Source of the DNA: Prevotella sp. | GTDB lineage: Bacteria > Bacteroidota > Bacteroidia > Bacteroidales > Bacteroidaceae | Length of the DNA: 64,000 nucleotides | Assembly: GCA_017548605.1 (NCBI GenBank) | Contig: JAFYZT010000040.1 | Location: 124,001 to 188,000 of the forward strand | Reading direction: 5' to 3' | Part shown: positions 27,387 through 35,573 of the stretch, piece after piece | How the letters are laid out: every line of letters begins with the position of its first letter | Numbering within the stretch: the stretch's first letter is position 1 | Notes under the pieces: generated by a model | Seen by the model: the letters and a program-made list of their open reading frames with translations, nothing else | Told to the model about the DNA's origin: nothing | The model's database searches: none | Made by a program: the position numbers and the translations under genes

Positions 27387-28022
27387 TCATTTTATTTCAA
27401 TTGTTTCACCGAGAAAATGGGGTTGTTTCCCAATAAGAAGGTCGATAAACATCTTTACACGTGCCAGGTATTCCCGCAATCGAACCTTGAGTCCATGCGA
27501 ACCCGGTACATCTTTAGCATCATAAGCGATGGCATTCAGTCCCGTCTTTTCTGCGAGATACAGAGCCCTTTCATTGTGGAAATGCTGGCTTATGACGGTG
27601 ACGGAATCTTGCATGAACACCTCTTTTGCCCTGACCATCGAATCGAGAGTACGGAAACCTGCGTAGTCAAGGAATATGGCTTGCTCAGGAACGCCTTGAG
27701 CGATGAGCGCCTTTTTCATCTCCTCAGGTTCATTGTACTCCCTTTTGTTATTATCACCACTAAGAATAAGGTATTTCACTTTTCCTGCCTTATAGAGCTG
27801 TGCTGCTGCTTGTATGCGATAGGTGAAAAAAAGGTTTTCAAGTCCGTTTTTGTAAAGAGGCGATGTTCCGAGAACAACCGCCACTTGCCTTTGCGGTATC
27901 TTCTCCAGTGAAGAGTAGCATTTTCCGTCGGCATTACTCGCAATGATACGGTCACAGACGAGAGCGACGACTGTGGCGAGCACGAGGAGTGCGAGAAGGG
28001 ACCACAACATTTTTCTTTTCAC
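27387..28022 (-). CDS. SanA-like DUF218 membrane protein
   Basis: 211 residues with one N-terminal membrane anchor (LLALLVLATVVALVCD, about 8-24) and a DUF218 domain: AVVLGTSPL near 50, YLILSGDN near 86, GFRTLDSMVRAKEVF near 122 and ITVISQHFHNERAL-type segment near 143. It matches the SanA/YdcF group, membrane-tethered proteins linked to envelope barrier function and vancomycin exclusion in Enterobacteriaceae; the biochemical activity is not firmly known. It lies 96 bases after the GH13 gene, with an ACAACGGATTACACGAAT-type repeat in the gap. Confidence 0.82.
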   Translation of the reverse strand: MKRKMLWSLLALLVLATVVALVCDRIIASNADGKCYSSLEKIPQRQVAVVLGTSPLYKNGLENLFFTYRIQAAAQLYKAGKVKYLILSGDNNKREYNEPEEMKKALIAQGVPEQAIFLDYAGFRTLDSMVRAKEVFMQDSVTVISQHFHNERALYLAEKTGLNAIAYDAKDVPGSHGLKVRLREYLARVKMFIDLLIGKQPHFLGETIEIK

Positions 28023-28118
28023 TGGTGTTTGTGAATAATTTTTTTACAACGGATTACACGAATAACACGAATTAATAATTCAGTGCAATTGTGCGGATTA
28101 TAATTCGGGTGTGTAGCT

Positions 28119-29780
28119 TTAGAGTTTGATTTTCCAGACACGGGCACCATGGGCTGGCACTGTCATGGTTATGGGTGTATCGGCAGAGAGTTGTCCAGAA
28201 ATCTTTTCTTCAGAGAGAAGGTCGTCAGCATTGAACGCCCGTTGAGGTATGGCCAGGAAGTCAAAAGCATGCTGGGGGATGGTTACGTTTACAGTGACCT
28301 CGTTACCATCAAAATTGGCAATGACGAGCAAGATGTCTGTAGCTGCTTTTCGGAGGAAGGCAAACTGTCGTTGAGATAGTTGTGGATTTACATACATGAG
28401 GTCGAAAGTCTGTCCATCGTACACAGCTTTCTCCTTTAACAGTTGCTTCAGCACCTTTTGGTAACACTGCTCCAGTTGTCTTTCCTCTTTACGCATCCTT
28501 CGTCGGTAGAAGAACGCCCTTTGTAGAGAGTCAACCGTCCAATAATCAAAGATAGTGGTTCGTCCGTCATGCCCGCTAAACCCCTCTTCATTCATCCCTC
28601 GTTCTCCCACTTCCTGTCCTGCATACAGCATGAACGCGTTGGATTGCAGCAGGGTGGCCACAACGAGTGCCGGAATTGCCTTTTGGGCATCAACTGCGAA
28701 GAAATCTGAAGTTATTCGCTGCTCGTCATGATTTTCGAGGAAATAGAGCATATGGTCGCGAATGTCATCCGTAGCCTGCCAAGCATGTGTAATGTCAGCC
28801 GCATTACAACGACCGCACACCACGTTGCGCAGGCAATCGTACATACCCACTTTATCATAAAGCAGGTCAAATCCCGCATTGAGGTAATTCCTATATTGAT
28901 TGGGGTCGTAAACCTCTCCGATGAACTGTATCTGGGGATGGAGGAATTTCACCTTGTCAATAGCCCATTGCCAGAATGCCGTGGGCACCATCTCTGCCAT
29001 GTCGCATCGAAAAGCATCAATACCTTTCTGAGCCCAAAACAAGAGGATGTCCGTCATCTTGCTCCAAGTGTCGGGAATCGGGTTGAAATGCTCCGACCTT
29101 CCCCCTGCGTCGCAATAGTCTATGCCGTAATTCAGCTTTATTGTCTCATACCAGTCATTACGCCCCGGTCGATTGTCGAAATGATCGTTTCCCGTAGCCT
29201 TTGCCGGTTGTTCCTGGTAACGATTGCCATCCGAGTTTGTGGGGATGTCCGAAAGGTCAAGCGGTTGTCCCCAACAGTAATAGAAATTGTTGGCAGTGGA
29301 AAAATGATAGTCTGTATTGTCACCTTCTCCCAAGTCCTTCACGCCCAATGGTTTGGCTATGGAATGGTACTGTCGTGCCACATGGTTGGGCACAAAGTCC
29401 ATGACGACCTTCATGCCCATCCGATGTGTACGTTCAACGAGAGCCATCCACTCCTCCATGCGTTGGTTGACATTTACTGCCAAGTCTGGATCTACATCAT
29501 AATAGTCTGTTATGGCGTATGGAGACCCTGCCCTACCCTTTACGATGTCAGGGTGTTGGCAAGGAATGCCATATTGAGTGTAGTCCGTTTGCGTGGCATG
29601 TCTAATTACGCCTGTGAACCAAACATGTGTGGCCCCCAAGTCGTGGATATGTTGCAACACCCGTTCATCGAAATCATTGAACTTGCCGCAACCATTCTGT
29701 TCCACAGAGCCACAAGGGATGTTCCTGACCGGTTCACGTCCAAGGAGTCGTGGTAGGACTTGGTAGATGACTTGCTTCAT
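28119..29780 (-). CDS. GH13 alpha-amylase family protein, cytoplasmic
   Basis: 553 residues, no signal peptide. All GH13 regions are visible: DFVPNH (128-133), GIDAFRCDMAE with nucleophile Asp260, FIGEVYD with acid/base Glu289, and FLENHDEQR with Asp352. A C-terminal beta domain follows (about 460-553). The cytoplasmic location suggests glycogen or maltooligosaccharide metabolism rather than extracellular starch use. Its start codon overlaps the fabD stop as TAATG, so translation is coupled to a fatty-acid synthesis gene, an odd pairing. Confidence 0.9.
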   Translation of the reverse strand: MKQVIYQVLPRLLGREPVRNIPCGSVEQNGCGKFNDFDERVLQHIHDLGATHVWFTGVIRHATQTDYTQYGIPCQHPDIVKGRAGSPYAITDYYDVDPDLAVNVNQRMEEWMALVERTHRMGMKVVMDFVPNHVARQYHSIAKPLGVKDLGEGDNTDYHFSTANNFYYCWGQPLDLSDIPTNSDGNRYQEQPAKATGNDHFDNRPGRNDWYETIKLNYGIDYCDAGGRSEHFNPIPDTWSKMTDILLFWAQKGIDAFRCDMAEMVPTAFWQWAIDKVKFLHPQIQFIGEVYDPNQYRNYLNAGFDLLYDKVGMYDCLRNVVCGRCNAADITHAWQATDDIRDHMLYFLENHDEQRITSDFFAVDAQKAIPALVVATLLQSNAFMLYAGQEVGERGMNEEGFSGHDGRTTIFDYWTVDSLQRAFFYRRRMRKEERQLEQCYQKVLKQLLKEKAVYDGQTFDLMYVNPQLSQRQFAFLRKAATDILLVIANFDGNEVTVNVTIPQHAFDFLAIPQRAFNADDLLSEEKISGQLSADTPITMTVPAHGARVWKIKL

Positions 29781-30670
29781 TACTCTTCTATGCTGTGTGC
29801 GTTGACGTTGCGGTCGATGCGCCCAATCATGCCCTGGAGAGCCTTACCTGGTCCGCATTCCGTAAAGTCATCAGCCCCATCGGCAATCATGTTTTGCACG
29901 CATTGCGTCCAGCGAACACTTGATGTAAGCTGTGCGATGAGGTTCGCCTTAATCTCTGCCGGGTCGGTATGGGGTTTACCATCAACGTTTTGGTAAACGG
30001 GACATTTTGGTGTGTTGATATCCGTTTTTTCAATGGCTGCTTGCAATTCATCTTTTGCCGGTTGCATGAGCGGTGAATGGAAAGCTCCTCCCACCTTCAG
30101 CGGTAATGCGCGTTTAGCACCGGCTTCTTTGATAACCTGGCACGCCTCTTCGATAGCTTCAACATTACCCGATATCACCAGCTGTCCCGGACAATTATAG
30201 TTTGCCGGCACCACCACATATCCTTCTTTGTTGATTCCAGCACAGATCTCCTCAATTTTCTCGTCATCCATACCCACGATAGCTGCCATGGTTGAAGGAG
30301 CTGCTTCACAAGCTTTCTGCATGGCCATGGCACGCGCATAGACCAATCTGAGGCCATCCTCGAAAGACAGTGCGCCAGCTGCCACAAGTGCCGAGAATTC
30401 GCCGAGTGAGTGACCCGCCGTCATGTCGGGTTTGAAGTTATCGCCCATGCATAGTGCGCTGATGACGCTATGGAGAAACACCGCCGGCTGTGTCACCTTT
30501 GTTTGCCGGAGGTCTTCGTCCGTTCCCTCGAACATGATATCGGTAATGCGATAGCCGAGGATTTCGTTTGCTTTTTCGAATAATTGTTTTGCGAGCGGGT
30601 TATTATCGTAAAGATCTTTACCCATACCCACGAACTGTGCTCCCTGACCGGGAAAAACGAATGCTTTCAT
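29780..30670 (-). CDS. fabD: Malonyl-CoA:ACP transacylase
   Basis: 296 residues from the ATG at 30670 (MKAFVFPGQGAQFVGMG); an in-frame ATG at 30694 adds eight residues unlike the family. Ser88 in GHSLGEFSALVAAG and His198 in GGAFHSPLM form the acyl-transfer dyad. The enzyme loads malonyl groups onto acyl carrier protein for fatty-acid synthesis. A TAATTTTG element at 30735-30742 lies about 65 bases upstream. Downstream, the GH13 gene overlaps by one base, and no other fab gene is nearby. Confidence 0.95.
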   Translation of the reverse strand: MKAFVFPGQGAQFVGMGKDLYDNNPLAKQLFEKANEILGYRITDIMFEGTDEDLRQTKVTQPAVFLHSVISALCMGDNFKPDMTAGHSLGEFSALVAAGALSFEDGLRLVYARAMAMQKACEAAPSTMAAIVGMDDEKIEEICAGINKEGYVVVPANYNCPGQLVISGNVEAIEEACQVIKEAGAKRALPLKVGGAFHSPLMQPAKDELQAAIEKTDINTPKCPVYQNVDGKPHTDPAEIKANLIAQLTSSVRWTQCVQNMIADGADDFTECGPGKALQGMIGRIDRNVNAHSIEE

Positions 30671-30734
30671 TTTTTTAATCTTAAAATTGTTCATGTTTCC
30701 GACGTCAAGATACGTCGGTTCCTAATTGACGGTG

Positions 30735-30742
30735 CAAAATTA
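30735..30742 (-). promoter_or_regulatory. Bacteroidetes -7 element for fabD
   Basis: Minus strand TAATTTTG, exact TAnnTTTG match; no -33 TTTG at the usual distance. Confidence 0.45.
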
Positions 30743-30816
30743 CTGAAAAAAAAGCAAAAGGCATTAGAAGTCAACTTTTTTTTGAAAAGACATAGGGACG
30801 GATAAGTTTTTTTGAT

Positions 30817-30824
30817 TATCTTTG
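30817..30824 (+). promoter_or_regulatory. Bacteroidetes -7 element for the P-loop/CYTH gene
   Basis: TATCTTTG, exact TAnnTTTG match, 53 bases before the start at 30878. The leader in between (30828-30873) consists of RACAWARG octamers (GACAGAGG, GACATAAG, AACATAAG, GACAAATA). Confidence 0.5.
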
Positions 30825-30827
30825 CAT

Positions 30828-30873
30828 GACAGAGGGACATATTTTTCTTAGACATAAGAACATAAGGACAAAT
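30828..30873 (+). repeat. RACAWARG octamer array in a 5' leader
   Basis: GACAGAGG, GACATATT, a 7-base break, GACATAAG, AACATAAG, GACAAATA. Same unit family as 11478-11580, and here it would be transcribed as the untranslated leader. Confidence 0.6.
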
Positions 30874-30877
30874 AACT

Positions 30878-31975
30878 ATGAACGACATCAAGAAAATTGT
30901 GCTTACAGGCGGACCTTGTGCCGGCAAAACCACCGCATTGGTGAAGGTGATAGAACATTTTTCGAGTTTGGGCTACAAGGTGTTTACGATACCTGAAGTA
31001 CCCACGATGTTCACTCAATCGGGTATGGACTATCTCACAAAAAACAAAGACTTTTTCTTTGAAGGCGAGAAAGCTACGTTGGAAGTCCAGTTGGCATTGG
31101 AGGACAAATTCATGCGCATGGCAGAGGCTTACGACGGCCGATGCCTCATCGTGTGCGACCGTGGTGCCATGGACATCTCAGCCTATATGACACCCGAAGA
31201 CTGGTCAAAACTCATGAGTATTGTAGGAACGTCGACGGCCACAATGCGAGACCAACGATACGATGCCGTACTCCATTTAGTGAGTGCTGCCGACGGAGCT
31301 GAGCAGTTTTATACAACAAGTAATAACAGCAGCCGCAATGAGGCAGCTGACGAGAAAGGTTTGGAGATAGCACGTATGCTGGACAAGCGAGTGATTGAGG
31401 CATGGACCGGACACAGTCATTTACGTGTTATCAACAATCACGAGAATTTCGATCATAAATTGAATCGCGTGTTGAAAGAGATTTCCAATGTCCTGGGTAT
31501 TCCCCAACCCATCGAGGAAGAGCGCAAATATATCGTAGAGATAACAGGAGAGTTACCCGATTATATTGAGAGCGACATCACGCAGACATATTTAGTAGCC
31601 GAACCTGGCTGCGAGGTGCGGTTGCGTCGTCGTGGTTGGGGCAGTAAGTTTGTGAATGTTCACACAACGAAGAAGAAGATTTCGGAGAGCGAGCAGTTAG
31701 AAACCGAACGTCAGGTGAGTAACAACTTATACCAATCGTTGTTGCAACAGGCCGACCCGTATCGCCAGACTATCCATAAAGTTCGTAGAAGTTTTATTTG
31801 GAAGGGGCAGTTTTTTGAGCTGGACAAGTTTTACACGCCACGTCAGGGTTTAATTATCTTGGAGACAAAGGGTATTGTTGAGGGAGAGGACGTGAAATTC
31901 CCCCCGTTCATCAAGGTTTTGGAAGAGATAACAGGAGACACCCGGTATTTCAACTATAATTTGGCGTTGAGGTAA
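30878..31975 (+). CDS. P-loop nucleotide kinase-like domain fused to a CYTH domain
   Basis: 365 residues. The N-terminal half is an AAA_28-type P-loop domain with Walker A GGPCAGKTT (11-19) and a CDRGAMD segment (93-99) like the Walker B/lid region of nucleoside kinases. The C-terminal part starts with the CYTH signature ExExK (Glu213, Glu215, Lys217 in EEERKYIV), followed by alternating basic and acidic strands (EVRLRRRG, ETERQV, KVRRSF, ELDKFY, ILETKG) that line a triphosphate tunnel. Plant TTM proteins show a comparable kinase plus CYTH layout. A role in handling a triphosphate-containing metabolite is likely; substrate unknown. Single-gene unit facing a bidirectional terminator. Confidence 0.82.
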   Translation: MNDIKKIVLTGGPCAGKTTALVKVIEHFSSLGYKVFTIPEVPTMFTQSGMDYLTKNKDFFFEGEKATLEVQLALEDKFMRMAEAYDGRCLIVCDRGAMDISAYMTPEDWSKLMSIVGTSTATMRDQRYDAVLHLVSAADGAEQFYTTSNNSSRNEAADEKGLEIARMLDKRVIEAWTGHSHLRVINNHENFDHKLNRVLKEISNVLGIPQPIEEERKYIVEITGELPDYIESDITQTYLVAEPGCEVRLRRRGWGSKFVNVHTTKKKISESEQLETERQVSNNLYQSLLQQADPYRQTIHKVRRSFIWKGQFFELDKFYTPRQGLIILETKGIVEGEDVKFPPFIKVLEEITGDTRYFNYNLALR

Positions 31976-32028
31976 TAATGGAGGGAAAAAGGGAGGGGGA
32001 GTGGAAGAAATAGAGGTGGAAAATAAAA

Positions 32029-32061
32029 GAATCCCGACGATACGTGCATCTGTCGGGATTC
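32029..32061. terminator. Bidirectional terminator between the P-loop/CYTH gene and rplI
   Basis: Perfect 10-base stem GAATCCCGAC / GTCGGGATTC with a 13-base loop, T-rich on both sides, between converging genes. Confidence 0.8.
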
Positions 32062-32117
32062 TATCTATTTAACTGCTTTACAGTGCGAAAAATTCGGATG
32101 TAAATTATAATCAATGA

Positions 32118-32678
32118 TTACTCTGCAGCGGGTGTTTCTTCTTCCTCGGCGGGAGCTTCCTCTACAACGGGAGCCTCTTCCACAACGGGAGTCTCTTCCT
32201 TGACAGGAGCCTCTACTGCTACTTCCTCTTTGGGAGCGTTCTCAGCAACCACCACGATAGGCAGTTTAACCTCCACATCTTTGTAGAAATGGATAGTAGC
32301 TTCAAATTCACCAACATGCTTAGCATCACGCATGGTGATAATCTTGCGGTCGATGTCGAATCCACGTTTCTTGAGTTCATCGGCCACCACATTGGCGTTG
32401 ACCGAACCGTAAGTAACGCCAGTGGCGCTCACCTTCATGGCGATTTCCACCACCACATCTTTCAGCTCGTCGGCACGTTTCTGAGCAGCAGCCTTCTGAA
32501 CCTCAATCTTATGAGCCTGCTGACGAAGGTTCTCAGCGAGAATTTTCTTAGCTGACGGAGAGGCGATAACACCTTTTCCCTGCGGGATGAGATAGTTACG
32601 TCCATATCCAGCTTTCACATTCACGATATCGTTCTTGTAACCCAGACCGATGATGTCTTCTTTCAATATGATTTCCAT
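32118..32678 (-). CDS. rplI: 50S ribosomal protein L9 with acidic C-terminal extension
   Basis: 186 residues; bacterial L9 is usually near 150. The N terminus (MEIILKEDIIGLGYKNDIVNVKAGYGRNYLIPQG) and the long connecting helix are typical, and the C-terminal RNA-binding domain ends near 150 (VKLPIVVVAEN). Then a tail of Glu, Pro, Ala and Val (repeats of PVVEEA and ending PAEEEETPAAE) is added. A good AGGAGG site precedes the start. Last gene of rpsF-rpsR-rplI, followed by a terminator. Confidence 0.96.
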   Translation of the reverse strand: MEIILKEDIIGLGYKNDIVNVKAGYGRNYLIPQGKGVIASPSAKKILAENLRQQAHKIEVQKAAAQKRADELKDVVVEIAMKVSATGVTYGSVNANVVADELKKRGFDIDRKIITMRDAKHVGEFEATIHFYKDVEVKLPIVVVAENAPKEEVAVEAPVKEETPVVEEAPVVEEAPAEEEETPAAE

Positions 32679-32696
32679 ACTTTGTCCTCCTTTTTA

Positions 32697-32966
32697 TTAT
32701 TTCATCAAATCGGTTACGTAGGGCAACAGGGCAATCTGACGTGCACGTTTGATAGCCTGAGCTACACGGCGCTGGTATTTGAGCGATGTGCCAGTAATAC
32801 GACGGGGCAGGATTTTTCCTTGTTCATTGAGGAATTTCTTCAGGAACTCGGGATCCTTGTAGTCGATATACTTAATACCACTTTTCTTGAAGCGGCAATA
32901 CTTCTTTTTCTTAGTGTCAACTGACGGCGGTGTCAGGTAGCGGATTTCTTGATCTTGTTCTGCCAT
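32697..32966 (-). CDS. rpsR: 30S ribosomal protein S18
   Basis: 89 residues with the S18 core ([25 protein letters not shown], then [35 protein letters not shown], each recognisable). It starts three bases after rpsF and 18 bases before rplI, as in most Bacteroidetes. S18 pairs with S6 on the platform of the small subunit. Confidence 0.97.
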   Translation of the reverse strand: MAEQDQEIRYLTPPSVDTKKKKYCRFKKSGIKYIDYKDPEFLKKFLNEQGKILPRRITGTSLKYQRRVAQAIKRARQIALLPYVTDLMK

Positions 32967-32969
32967 GGT

Positions 32970-33314
32970 TTAAGCCTCCTCTTTTTTACTTAGTTTGTTG
33001 CGACGCTTTTCAGCATACTGAACAGCATACTTGTCAAGCTTCACAGTCATAAAACGAATTACTTTCTCGTCGCGACGGAAAGCCACTTCGAGCGTGTTAA
33101 TCACTTCCGGCTCAGCCTTGAACTCGAACATGCAGTAGAAGCCCGAGGTCTTTTTCTCAATGGTGTAAGCCAGTTTTTTGAGTCCCCAGGTCTCTTCATT
33201 CACAATTTCTGCACCTTTGTCAGTGAGAATCTTCTTGAATTTAGCGACCGTTTCCTTCATCTGTTCATCAGACAAAACGGGAGTCAAAATGAAAACGGTT
33301 TCGTATTGATTCAT
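32970..33314 (-). CDS. rpsF: 30S ribosomal protein S6
   Basis: 114 residues starting [14 protein letters not shown], with the family segments [18 protein letters not shown] and [16 protein letters not shown]. First gene of the rpsF-rpsR-rplI operon. A strong promoter lies at 33371-33402. The leader between promoter and start (about 50 bases) could hold the S6:S18 autoregulatory structure known from other bacteria, but I could not identify its CCG-containing fold. Confidence 0.97.
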   Translation of the reverse strand: MNQYETVFILTPVLSDEQMKETVAKFKKILTDKGAEIVNEETWGLKKLAYTIEKKTSGFYCMFEFKAEPEVINTLEVAFRRDEKVIRFMTVKLDKYAVQYAEKRRNKLSKKEEA

Positions 33315-33370
33315 ACTACTTTAAATGGTTGATAAAATGTTAAAAAAATGGATTTTTGCAAAATGCGGTG

Positions 33371-33402
33371 CAAAATTAGTGTTTTTTTTTCAGTCGGCCA
33401 AA
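33371..33402 (-). promoter_or_regulatory. Promoter of rpsF-rpsR-rplI (TTTG-N20-TAATTTTG)
   Basis: Minus strand TTTG at 33402-33399, a 20-base spacer and TAATTTTG at 33378-33371: an exact Bacteroidetes promoter. Confidence 0.8.
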
Positions 33403-33435
33403 TAATTTTAGTAATTTCGCCCCAAAATCATATTT

Positions 33436-33624
33436 ATGGCGCAAGAATCTTCTTTTTTTGAGCATATAAAGCCTCATTTAGGCGAGTTTGTGGTTATTTT
33501 TGGTGCCCTTCTTCTTTTTGCAGGGTACCTATTGGGTTGGACTAAGAGCAATGTCTTTTTGGCATTGCCTATCCTTATTATTTTGGGAGGAATTGGGTGG
33601 TATATTAGAAGATTAAAGAATTAA
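33436..33624 (+). CDS. Small two-helix membrane protein
   Basis: 62 residues: a polar start (MAQESSFFEHIKPHLGEF), two membrane helices (about 19-35 and 41-56) and a basic end (WYIRRLKN), so both ends probably face the cytoplasm. It starts 33 bases downstream of the divergent rpsF promoter, and a weak TAATTTCG element sits at 33412-33419. Its last four codons lie in a period-8 repeat that continues past the stop. The hydrophobic pattern and spacing favour a real gene; function unknown. Confidence 0.65.
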   Translation: MAQESSFFEHIKPHLGEFVVIFGALLLFAGYLLGWTKSNVFLALPILIILGGIGWYIRRLKN

Positions 33625-33673
33625 AAGATTAAAAAATTAGAAGATTAAAGAATTAAAAAGATTAGATGATTAA
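33610..33673 (+). repeat. Period-8 array (RRATTAAA) spanning two converging gene ends
   Basis: Octamers AGATTAAA, GAATTAAA, AGATTAAA, AAATTAGA, AGATTAAA, GAATTAAA, AAGATTAG, ATGATTAA. It begins within the last codons of the small membrane protein and ends over the stop of the next, minus-strand gene. Confidence 0.8.
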
Positions 33674-34623
33674 ATGTTGAAGACGAGGTGGAAAAGCCCT
33701 TGGCCATCGTCGGAAAGGGTGTAAGTGGAGTCATCGGAACTTGGTGTCCAATCGTCTGAAGCGTAGGTTGTTTCCGTCATTCCTTCCACAACACGTGTAC
33801 GTTTTTTGAAGTAGCCATGCTGTGCCAGTTGTTTTTCGTAAGCGGGAATGAGTTTTGGATTTGAGAAGATGATACGCACCTCTATATATTCACTTTTCTT
33901 CTTGAGGAAATGGATGGCTAGTGCATCGTCAGCGGTCTTTGTAAACAACCAGTTCTTTGCCTCGATACCCCTGCCCCATGTTTCATAGATATAGTCGTTA
34001 GGGTCGGCTGTCTTCTTGTCGAGCAGCCGTAGTTCTTTCCCTCTGCATGTTTCTGCTATAACATTTGGGTTTATTTCATAGAAATTAAAGACATTGACCA
34101 TATCTTCTACATTCAGTTCCTGGTCATTTGGGTTGACCACAGTAATCTTATTTGTTGCCGGTTCGGCTTTCCATTCATATTCCCCTTCAAAGAGCAAGTT
34201 GACCGAGGATGCTGTCAAGTTGGAATAGATGAATGAGGAATACCATTCATCGTTGCCATCACTATTTATTTCCACCTCTCCTTTGTTGCCATTAACATTC
34301 ACTATACGGAATTTATCTGACGAGATGAGATAGAACACGTCTTTATCAAAAGCACCATGGTAATAATTCAGGTCCTCGTCAGAATATGTTCTTGCCTCAA
34401 TGAGATGTTGTCCGTCGCTGAGGTCATAGAGCATCTTCGTACCATCTTCGTAAGTAATAATCCACTGTTGAAACAATGGGTTATCAGATGGTTTTTCGGT
34501 AGGATTATTCACTGAAGCCACATCCTGGGATATCTTTTTTGCACAGGCGAAATTGCAGAAAAGCAAAAACATGAACAACACCCATCCCTTGTTGACGAGC
34601 GATTTGATGGCTAAGGTTTTCAT
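33670..34623 (-). CDS. Secreted protein of unknown function
   Basis: 317 residues with a signal peptide (KGWVLFMFLLFCNFACA) and no convincing lipobox. The mature part is polar, rich in Asp, Asn and Tyr, with beta-type segments (WIITYEDGTKMLYDLSDGQ; FDKDVFYLISSDKFRIVNV), ending SDDGQGLFHLVFNI. I recognise no family. It has its own promoter at 34653-34684 and lies after the rprY terminator, so it is a single-gene unit. Confidence 0.75.
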   Translation of the reverse strand: MKTLAIKSLVNKGWVLFMFLLFCNFACAKKISQDVASVNNPTEKPSDNPLFQQWIITYEDGTKMLYDLSDGQHLIEARTYSDEDLNYYHGAFDKDVFYLISSDKFRIVNVNGNKGEVEINSDGNDEWYSSFIYSNLTASSVNLLFEGEYEWKAEPATNKITVVNPNDQELNVEDMVNVFNFYEINPNVIAETCRGKELRLLDKKTADPNDYIYETWGRGIEAKNWLFTKTADDALAIHFLKKKSEYIEVRIIFSNPKLIPAYEKQLAQHGYFKKRTRVVEGMTETTYASDDWTPSSDDSTYTLSDDGQGLFHLVFNI

Positions 34624-34652
34624 CGTTATCTGTTTTTAGGGTTATTACGATG

Positions 34653-34684
34653 CAAATATAACTAATAATCGTGATGGATACAAA
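34653..34684 (-). promoter_or_regulatory. Promoter of the secreted hypothetical gene (TTTG-N20-TATATTTG)
   Basis: Minus strand TTTG at 34684-34681, 20 bases, TATATTTG at 34660-34653, about 30 bases before the start at 34623. Confidence 0.75.
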
Positions 34685-34732
34685 TTACCAAGGAAAATAA
34701 ATATAAGAATTGCGAGTAGATTGTAAAAGAAA

Positions 34733-34759
34733 GAAAAGACCGGAGGCTCCGGTCTTTTC
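34733..34759. terminator. Terminator after rprY
   Basis: Perfect 12-base stem GAAAAGACCGGA / TCCGGTCTTTTC with a GGC loop, followed on the minus strand by a T-rich run. Confidence 0.85.
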
Positions 34760-34797
34760 TTATGAGATTCGAACTAATCTATTATTCCTCTTCTCTA

Positions 34798-35496
34798 TTA
34801 TTCCTCTTCGGGTGTGATGAGTTTGTAACCTTTTCCGTGGATGTTGATGATTTCTATCTGCGGATCGTCCTTGAGATGTTTACGCAATTTGGTGATGTAA
34901 ACGTCCATGGAACGAGCATTGAAATAGTTATCGTCAATCCAGATGGTCTTCAGGGCGAAGTCACGTTGCAGGATTTCATTGGCATGACTGCAGAGGAGTG
35001 CCAACAGTTCGTTCTCCTTGGTGGTTAGCTTCGTCTGCTTTTCGCCCATGGTAAGCAGTTGCTTCTGCGTGTCGAATGTGAATTGTCCGATTTGGTAGAG
35101 CGTACTCTCCTTATTTTTCTTCCCCCTGACGCGGCGTAAAATAGCCTCGATGCGGAGCACCAGTTCCTCCATGGAGAAGGGTTTGGTGATATAGTCGTCG
35201 GCACCGATTTTGAATCCTTCAAGGATGTCCTCCTTAAGTTGTTTAGCAGTGAGGAAGATGATAGGTATTTCAGCATTCGCCTGGCGTATTTCCTGTGCCA
35301 GCGTGAAACCGTCTTTCTTAGGCATCATCACGTCGAGGACGCAGATGTCAAACTTGCTCTTCAGGAAAGCCTTGTAACCGGCTTCACCATCGGGGCACAA
35401 CTCAGCCATAAAACCTTTGGCCTGAAGATACTCACGAAGCAGCATACCGAGGTTCTCGTCGTCTTCGCACAATAAGATTTTCAATTTTTCTTCCAT
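34798..35496 (-). CDS. rprY: OmpR-family response regulator RprY
   Basis: 232 residues. The receiver domain has the acidic pair in LCEDDEN, phosphoacceptor Asp in CVLDVMMPKKDG near 55, Thr in IFLTAKQ and Lys in YITKPFS. The C-terminal winged helix (about 132-230) has the OmpR pattern RSMDVYITKLRKHLKDD and INIHGKGYKLI. It follows the kinase gene by 77 bases and shares its transcript. It matches RprY of Bacteroides, which answers to RprX; its regulon here is not visible. Confidence 0.92.
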   Translation of the reverse strand: MEEKLKILLCEDDENLGMLLREYLQAKGFMAELCPDGEAGYKAFLKSKFDICVLDVMMPKKDGFTLAQEIRQANAEIPIIFLTAKQLKEDILEGFKIGADDYITKPFSMEELVLRIEAILRRVRGKKNKESTLYQIGQFTFDTQKQLLTMGEKQTKLTTKENELLALLCSHANEILQRDFALKTIWIDDNYFNARSMDVYITKLRKHLKDDPQIEIINIHGKGYKLITPEEE

Positions 35497-35573
35497 AATT
35501 CTTGGTTTTTATGAGTTATTATTTTGTGATTCCAGAAAATCCCTGGTGATAGTTGGTGTTTATTTGTTTTCAA

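Noticed and set aside
28728-29756. A 342-codon plus-strand frame opposite the GH13 gene
   Set aside because: Fully covered by GH13 coding sequence with all catalytic motifs on the other strand; the translation has no recognisable family.
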